Assembly: GCF_013391085.1 (NCBI RefSeq)
Contig: NZ_CP058334.1
Span: 2,480,001-2,544,000, forward strand
DNA from: Natronomonas halophila
Lineage (GTDB): Archaea; Halobacteriota; Halobacteria; Halobacteriales; Haloarculaceae
DNA: 64,000 nt
Reading direction: 5' to 3'
The notes below the pieces were generated by a model that was not told the origin of the DNA, searched no databases, and saw nothing but the letters and a program-made list of their open reading frames with translations. Both the position numbers and the translations under genes were made by a program. Of this stretch, positions 59,239 to 64,000 are shown piece after piece. Position 1 is the stretch's first letter, and every line of letters starts with the position of its first letter.

Positions 59239-59742
59239 TCAGGGGCCCGACATCACGTCTCCGAACCCCGCGAGGACGGTGAAGACGTACGCGGGTCCGA
59301 CGAGGAGGACGAGATACCAGGCGAGACTGGCGACGACGAGCAGTACGGTCGACGGCGAGTAGCCGCGTGGGTCCCAGTCGAATCCCTTCTTCGGGAGCAC
59401 GTACAGGAGCAAAAGCGGCCACAGGACTAGCGAGACGGCCGTCGCGATGACGATGCCGTCGATGCCTGCAGCGTAGAGTTCCGACGCGTCTCCCGGGGAG
59501 AAGACGTCACGGCTCAACGAGAGACCGCTTCCGAAAAAGAACCCCCAGACGGCTGCCGGAAGCGGAATCCAGAGGGCGTAGTTCGGAAGCCAATCGGACG
59601 GTGGCACCGTTTCGAGGAGTCGCCGAAACCGCTCGGCGAAGAGGAACGGTGACCAGAGGATTCCGATGAACCATCCGTACAGGCCGGCGGCGACAGCGAA
59701 GAACACGCCGGTGTGGAGAATCGAGAGTGGCTGGAGGGCCAT
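59239..59742 (-). CDS. Four-TM membrane protein of unknown function
   Basis: A 167-residue membrane protein, start MALQPLSILHTGVFFAVAAG, with hydrophobic segments at about 9-30, 50-72, 91-115 and 130-160 and short loops. I recognise no family motif. The ATG is preferred to a much longer upstream frame because a TATA-like CCCTTATCAG lies about 27 nt before it on the minus strand. It sits 82 bp beyond the amidase start on the same strand; the amidase has its own TATA-like box. Confidence 0.68.
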   Translation of the reverse strand: MALQPLSILHTGVFFAVAAGLYGWFIGILWSPFLFAERFRRLLETVPPSDWLPNYALWIPLPAAVWGFFFGSGLSLSRDVFSPGDASELYAAGIDGIVIATAVSLVLWPLLLLYVLPKKGFDWDPRGYSPSTVLLVVASLAWYLVLLVGPAYVFTVLAGFGDVMSGP

Positions 59743-59818
59743 ACACGGGTGGCGCAGGCAACTGATAAGGGCTTTATGCTGTCTCAGTGGCTCCAACCGA
59801 GGAAAAAAGAGACGTGGC

Positions 59819-62122
59819 TTAGGCGAGGAAGACGTGTCGCGGTCGGTCGGCCAGCACGTCGCGGCCCCACTGGACGGTATCGCGGAACGCCTCGGAGCGG
59901 AAGAACTCCATGGCTGCCTCCTTGTCCTCCCACTGGCTGGCGATGAACATGTCGTTCTCGTCGTTCTGGTTGACCATGAGGCGGGTGTCGAGGTGACCGT
60001 CCAGCTCTCCGAGGGCCTCGCCGACCTCCTCGAAGGTGTCGACGAAGTCCTCGCGATGCTCAGGTTTGACGGTGTAGAACATACCCATCGTGCCGAACCC
60101 GGATTCTTCCTCGCCCGCGCGGGCGACGATTTCCGGCAACTCCGACAGGAAACTGCCGGCCTTCTCGGCGGCCTCCTGAGTCTCCCAGATGGAGACGATG
60201 GCGGAGCGGTCTCCAGCGTGCTCGTCCGCGTACACTGCGGATTTAACGTGCGTATCGTAGTGGTCGAACCGCTCGCGGAGGTCGGACAGTTCCGCGCGGA
60301 GGTCCTCGGGGTCGGCCTCCGAGTAGAGGACCATCGCGTAGACGTCCTCGCCGTGCGGTTGGCCGGCGTAGATGTCGAGGTCGTCGAGTTCGCCGCGGAT
60401 ATCGTCGTCCTCGTCGGTGCCGTGGGACGCGGCGTCGTCACCGCTTGCGTCGTCCCCGTCTTCGGTTTCGAGACTCGTGCCGACGCCCGGACCGGCCCCC
60501 GAGAGGTCCGAAAGGAAGCCGGAGGCGGTGTTAGCGGCGCGTTCGTTGGCCCACAGCGAGACGACGGCGGTATCGCCCGCGTCCGCGCGGACGGTCGTCA
60601 GGACGTGGGTGTCGTAATGGTCGAAGTTCTCCCGAAGGCCGTCGACCTCCTCGACGAGGTCCTCGGCGGCCGTCGTCGACCGGAACATCAGCGCGTAGCC
60701 TGCCGTTGGGTGTTCGTCGAGGTCGATACCGAAGCGGTGGACGCGGCGCGCGAAGTCCTCGGTGTCGATTCCCTCGTGTGGCGGTTCGCCGCCGGTCGGC
60801 GGCCCACCGTGGGATTCCTCGGAGTCGGCTTCCGAGCCTTCTTCGGCCGCCGTTTCGGCCTCCGCGGCCGCCGAGAGGTCGGCGCCGACGCCGTCGCCGA
60901 CGCCCGGCAGGTCCGACAGGAAGCCGGAGGCGGTGTTGGCGGCGCGTTCGTTGGCCCACAAGGAGATGACGGCCACGGAGTCGTCGTCGGTCTCGACGAC
61001 CGTTTTCACATGCGTATCGTAGTGGTCGAAGTTCCCGCTCAACTCCTCGACTTCCTCGTCGAGGGTCGCCTCGTCGGCGTCGGATTCGAACAGCAGGCCG
61101 TAGCCGGCATCGGTGGCGGCGACGTCGATGCCGTAGGTGCCGACCTTCCGCGTGAAGGTGCTGGCGTCGATTTCCTCATGCGGCGCGTCACCGGGCGAGG
61201 GTCGGCCGCCGCCACCGGAGTCGCCTTCCCCGTGGCCGGAATCCGCTTCCTCGCGGCCGTGGGACGCGTGGTCCTCGCCGGCGTGGGGACGACCCTCGGC
61301 GGCGATATCGAGGGTGTCGCCTTCGAGGTCCTCGTCTGTGGGGACCGCCTCGCCGTCGAAGAAAGCCTCCAGGTCCGTCGGCGGGAACTGCCGGCCGACG
61401 TAGAAGTGACCGAACTCCGCGAACTTCGAGGTCGAGGGGTCGAACCGCATCTCGTAGAGGAGATGTTTGATATCGGTCGGGTCGTCGGCAAAGAGCGTGA
61501 CGCCCCACTCGTGGTCGTCGAGGCCGACGCTGCCGGTGATTATCTGGGTGACCTTGCCGGCGTACTCGCGGCCGATGTCACCGTGGGCCGACATGTACTC
61601 CGCACGCTCCTCGAAGGGGAGGTCGTACCAGTTGTGTTCGGGCCCGCGGCGCTTGTCCATCGGGTAGAAGCAGACGTGGTTCCCGTCGGGAATCTCGGGG
61701 TAAATGCGCTGTTTCATGTAGTTGCGCATCCCCTCGTCCTCGATATCGTCGAGGCCGTCGGTGAGGTCCTCGTGCATGTAGCCCGAAACCTCGGTCACCG
61801 AGACGTACGAGGAGGTCCGTTCGGTGAACTCCGCGAGCGCGGTCGATTCGAACCGGCGCTCGATGCGGTCGAGGTGTTCGAGCGTCGGGCGGAGATGCAG
61901 GACCATGAGGTCGGCCTTGTGGCCGACGATAGAGAAGACCGAACTCCCCCCTTCCTCGCTGTCTTCGAGGGCCTCGTGGGCCTGCAGGAACTCGATGCCT
62001 TCCTCGATGGCCCGCTGTCTCGTAGCCTGTGGCGCGTTCCGCCACGCCTCCCAGTCGATGCGCCGGAGATCGTGAAGGGCGTACCACCCCTCCTCGGTAC
62101 CCGGCGGTCGGCGTCGTACCAT
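59819..62122 (-). CDS. pitA: PitA-like Cld-ABM haem protein with three inserted repeats
   Basis: A 767-residue protein. Residues 1-250 form a chlorite-dismutase/HemQ-type domain with the likely proximal haem ligand H180 (EYMSAHGDIGREYAG) and the closing FAEFGHFYVGR. A His/Gly-rich linker (270-315) follows. Three repeats come next (about 330-408, 464-545, 583-668), each with NFDHYDTHV or a near match; repeats 1 and 2 share WANERAANTASGFLSDL exactly. The C-terminal 95 residues (675-767) are an antibiotic-biosynthesis-monooxygenase-like domain. Haloferax PitA combines only the two end domains, so this is an extended version. Haem decarboxylation or haem binding is inferred from the family. Confidence 0.88.
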   Translation of the reverse strand: MVRRRPPGTEEGWYALHDLRRIDWEAWRNAPQATRQRAIEEGIEFLQAHEALEDSEEGGSSVFSIVGHKADLMVLHLRPTLEHLDRIERRFESTALAEFTERTSSYVSVTEVSGYMHEDLTDGLDDIEDEGMRNYMKQRIYPEIPDGNHVCFYPMDKRRGPEHNWYDLPFEERAEYMSAHGDIGREYAGKVTQIITGSVGLDDHEWGVTLFADDPTDIKHLLYEMRFDPSTSKFAEFGHFYVGRQFPPTDLEAFFDGEAVPTDEDLEGDTLDIAAEGRPHAGEDHASHGREEADSGHGEGDSGGGGRPSPGDAPHEEIDASTFTRKVGTYGIDVAATDAGYGLLFESDADEATLDEEVEELSGNFDHYDTHVKTVVETDDDSVAVISLWANERAANTASGFLSDLPGVGDGVGADLSAAAEAETAAEEGSEADSEESHGGPPTGGEPPHEGIDTEDFARRVHRFGIDLDEHPTAGYALMFRSTTAAEDLVEEVDGLRENFDHYDTHVLTTVRADAGDTAVVSLWANERAANTASGFLSDLSGAGPGVGTSLETEDGDDASGDDAASHGTDEDDDIRGELDDLDIYAGQPHGEDVYAMVLYSEADPEDLRAELSDLRERFDHYDTHVKSAVYADEHAGDRSAIVSIWETQEAAEKAGSFLSELPEIVARAGEEESGFGTMGMFYTVKPEHREDFVDTFEEVGEALGELDGHLDTRLMVNQNDENDMFIASQWEDKEAAMEFFRSEAFRDTVQWGRDVLADRPRHVFLA

Positions 62123-62390
62123 GGCCCGTGTTTGGAACCCGCGGATAATGGTGTTTTTGAGTTACTCGGCACAGGCTCCGTCCTCCCAGTCGTACTCCTG
62201 TCTCTCCCAAAAATCAGCGAATAACGCGTTAAATCGGCTTATAAAACTTCTAACGGATTCTCAAAAAGTCTCTAAGATTCGAAAAAGACGCTGAAAGGTC
62301 TCTCAGTCCCTCGAACCGAGACGAATTGAGCGTAAGGCTCTGGTCTTTATATGGTAATGGCGGTCCCAGAGAGAAGCGAGGAGAGCCCAT
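62123..62390. promoter_or_regulatory. AT-rich divergent promoter region
   Basis: For the minus-strand PitA-like gene, CCATTATCC (62143-62151, minus strand) lies at leaderless spacing. For the plus-strand gene, TCTTTATATGG (62344-62354) is the TATA box, with a GAGGAG ribosome-binding site at 62378-62383, so this transcript has a leader. CTTATAAAAC at 62238-62247 is a further TATA-like sequence without an assigned gene. Confidence 0.45.
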
Positions 62391-62636
62391 ATGTCAAGTG
62401 CAACGCCACCCCAATCGTCCCCCGCGACCGCCGAGCTCCATCGGCTGGCCGCAGCTTGTGCCGACAGAGTCGCCACCGGCGTCCGCGCGATGGCCTTCTG
62501 GTCCGCCGCGCTACTGCCGCTCGTCATCGTCACCGCGCTGTTCTCCGGCGCGATTGGCATGAATGCCGTCGGAACCGCTCTCGCCGTCAACGCGGCGTGT
62601 GCAATCGTCGGACACAGTTACACCCCCAACGCATGA
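62391..62636 (+). CDS. Small one- or two-TM membrane protein
   Basis: An 81-residue protein. A hydrophilic Ser/Pro/Ala N-terminal part (1-33) precedes a hydrophobic stretch (about 34-75) that could form two helices with a short turn (FSGAIGMNAVG). It has an unusual ribosome-binding site GAGGAG 8 nt before the ATG. Its end overlaps the next gene in an ATGA, coupling their translation. I do not recognise a family. Confidence 0.62.
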   Translation: MSSATPPQSSPATAELHRLAAACADRVATGVRAMAFWSAALLPLVIVTALFSGAIGMNAVGTALAVNAACAIVGHSYTPNA

Positions 62637-62890
62637 GCACGAACACCTCCACCGTCGAGTCCCCGTATCGATCCCGGAAAGCCGAACGCCTCGCCGAGTA
62701 CCTCCGCGCGGAAGCCGAGAGAGCCGACAGCGACCTCTACGTCAAGGGCAAGTTCATCGCCGAGGACGTGGACCTCTCGCCGAAGGAAATCGGCGCCCTC
62801 CTCTCCCAGCTTCAGGGAAGCGTCCCCGGGCTGGAAATCGAGAAGTGGTCCTACACGTCGGCGACCACCTGGCGCATCGCGACCTGTTAA
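62633..62890 (+). CDS. DUF7123-like small protein
   Basis: An 85-residue protein ending DLSPKEIGALLSQLQGSVPG, then LEIEKWSYTSATTWRIATC. It has a basic N-terminal region and a compact winged-helix-like core, so it may bind nucleic acid or protein. The pattern ADVDLSPKEIGAL and EKWSYTSATTWR resembles the haloarchaeal DUF7123 family, a name I recall but have not checked. It is translationally coupled to the preceding small membrane-protein gene. Function unknown. Confidence 0.68.
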   Translation: MSTNTSTVESPYRSRKAERLAEYLRAEAERADSDLYVKGKFIAEDVDLSPKEIGALLSQLQGSVPGLEIEKWSYTSATTWRIATC

Positions 62891-62971
62891 AACCGACTCC
62901 GGGCTCTCACCCGGTCCCCGCGGATTCCCCTCCACCCTCCGCCTTTTAAACACCAGTTAGCCGCAGACCCA

Positions 62972-64000
62972 TCAGGAGAGCAGTTGTGGCACGAACAGCA
63001 GGCCGAGCAGGCTGAGTATCATCAACGCGCTGATGGCGGTTGTGATGACGGTCGCGGTCGTTGGCGTTGCCTCGCCGGGCAGCCGTGCTAACACCGCCTC
63101 GACACATGACCGGAGGATGTGGCCGCCGTCAAGCGGATACGAGGGAATACAGTTGAAGATGCCGAGGTTGATATTGACCCAGCCGGTCCAGAAGAGGGCG
63201 TTGACGAGGCCGAAGACGAGACCCGCGCTCAGCGGCCCGGAGACGGCATAGAAGTTCGTGATAGCGCCGTTGAACCCGGCGAAGTTGTAGCCGAGACTCG
63301 GGTCGACGACGCTGGCGAAGGGCAATACGAGGATGACGAACATCCGCGTGATGAAGGTATTAATCGGGTTCTCGCCCAATCCGGCGCCGCCGAGGAACGA
63401 GTGGTACTGGTCGGCGGGGTAGGTGTCGATGCCGAAGTCGTTGATGGCGACGCCGCTCGTCCCGCCCTGAATCCCGCCGACGCCGAGGAAGCCGTAGTCA
63501 CCCCGCGGGTTCTCGTCGAGCGTGACCTGATAGGTGTGACGGGTGCCGTTCCAGGGGTCGGCGCCGTCCGGGTTCTCGTTGTGATAGGCGACGACTTCGA
63601 CGGTCTGGCCGGGTTCGGTCTCCTCCAGCACCGCCGTCAGCGCCTCGGGGGTCGGCGTCCGCTCGCCGTCGATGCTGTGAATCAACATCGGCTGGTCGGG
63701 CGCGCCGCCGTCGGCCCCGAGGGGGTCGTCGCCGGGGACCGTGCTGACGTAGGTACCGATGGGGAAGCGGACCGTCCCGTACATGGTTTCGAGTTCGACG
63801 ACCTCCGAACCGTTGATGGCGGCCTCGAACTCCGAGCGGGTCTGTACCCGTTCGCCATCGACCACGCGAATGTCGTCGCCGGCCGCCAGTGGCGCGTCGA
63901 CGACGGCGCGGGTGACGATGAGGTTCCGTTGGACGGTGACCGCCTCGTCGCTCCGCCGGTCGACGGTCACCTCGCGGTCGGCGTCAGCCAGCGCGGCCTC
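62972..64000 (-). CDS. Site-2 protease family membrane metalloprotease (5' end missing)
   Basis: A 3' fragment of 342 residues; the start lies beyond the right edge. It contains a PDZ-like region (about 30-150: DDIRVVDGERVQTRSEFEAA, VEVVAYHNENP), several hydrophobic helices and the family motif SYPLDGGHILRSCVEA near the C-terminus, which supplies the third zinc ligand of S2P proteases. The N-terminal HExxH lies outside the window. Such enzymes cut membrane-bound regulators. The reading frame remains open to base 64000. Confidence 0.85.
   Translation of the reverse strand, partial: EAALADADREVTVDRRSDEAVTVQRNLIVTRAVVDAPLAAGDDIRVVDGERVQTRSEFEAAINGSEVVELETMYGTVRFPIGTYVSTVPGDDPLGADGGAPDQPMLIHSIDGERTPTPEALTAVLEETEPGQTVEVVAYHNENPDGADPWNGTRHTYQVTLDENPRGDYGFLGVGGIQGGTSGVAINDFGIDTYPADQYHSFLGGAGLGENPINTFITRMFVILVLPFASVVDPSLGYNFAGFNGAITNFYAVSGPLSAGLVFGLVNALFWTGWVNINLGIFNCIPSYPLDGGHILRSCVEAVLARLPGEATPTTATVITTAISALMILSLLGLLFVPQLLS

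Noticed and set aside
59666-62224. An 852-codon plus-strand frame opposite the PitA-like gene
   Set aside because: It is an antisense shadow; the Cld, ABM and repeat domains on the minus strand are coherent.
62238-62247. CTTATAAAAC as a promoter of an unannotated RNA
   Set aside because: It is an AT-rich word inside a divergent promoter region; nothing after it shows structure or coding potential, so no RNA gene is claimed.

Overview
The window is chromosomal DNA from a haloarchaeon (class Halobacteria). Reasons: high GC with strong GC3 bias, very acidic proteins, twin-arginine signal peptides with lipoboxes, halocyanins, archaeal ether-lipid enzymes (glycerol-1-phosphate dehydrogenase, prenyl diphosphate synthase, geranylgeranyl reductase), archaeal Mre11-Rad50, aCPSF1, an XPB-type helicase and archaeal NAC. 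Many genes have a TATA-like box centred about 27-28 nt before the start codon, as expected for leaderless haloarchaeal transcripts. The genus cannot be read from the sequence with confidence. I see no rRNA, tRNA, CRISPR array, insertion sequence or prophage.

Layout. 0-5 kb: Bat-like regulator, small protein, mre11-rad50. 5-9.6 kb: small regulatory and membrane proteins, geranylgeranyl reductase, then a minus-strand PUA-protein/NAC/TrmI-like group. 9.7-14.4 kb: S49 peptidase, DUF373 membrane protein, Dph6-like ligase, sugar nucleotidyltransferase, HTH/zinc-ribbon protein. 14.4-20.6 kb: dnaJ, dnaK and grpE, with a Rieske fusion protein and a small antitoxin-like gene between dnaJ and dnaK. 20.7-31.4 kb: XPB-like helicase, aCPSF1, cupin, two tandem DUF4382 lipoproteins, azlCD, proS, GNAT. 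31.6-43.4 kb: a 1509-residue glutamate synthase, a large Tat-exported M14 carboxypeptidase, an SDR, egsA and nth. 43.4-49.9 kb: a respiratory cluster with a membrane-anchored halocyanin, Rieske protein, split cytochrome b and six small membrane proteins. 49.9-64 kb: prenyl diphosphate synthase, a degenerate NAD-kinase-like protein, M42 peptidase, second halocyanin, Get3/ArsA ATPase, flavoprotein, 2Fe-2S ferredoxin, rhomboid, amidase, an extended PitA-like haem protein and a 3'-terminal part of a site-2 protease gene.

The most unusual signal is non-coding. Four intergenic elements (22785-23052, 30665-30816, 36117-36544, 52938-53363) share a conserved linker framework, but the helices between the linkers differ in sequence while staying complementary. 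The two full copies are about 430 bp and have 11-bp inverted ends. This pattern of compensatory change is what a conserved structured RNA family (or a DNA-hairpin mobile element) would leave. In every copy a T-run at one end lies 2-20 nt beyond the stop codon of a neighbouring gene. I do not recognise the element. Other leads are a 16-bp promoter block shared by geranylgeranyl reductase and ferredoxin, a Cld-ABM protein with three inserted repeat domains, a Rieske-helical fusion, and an NAD-kinase homologue without its GGDGT motif.
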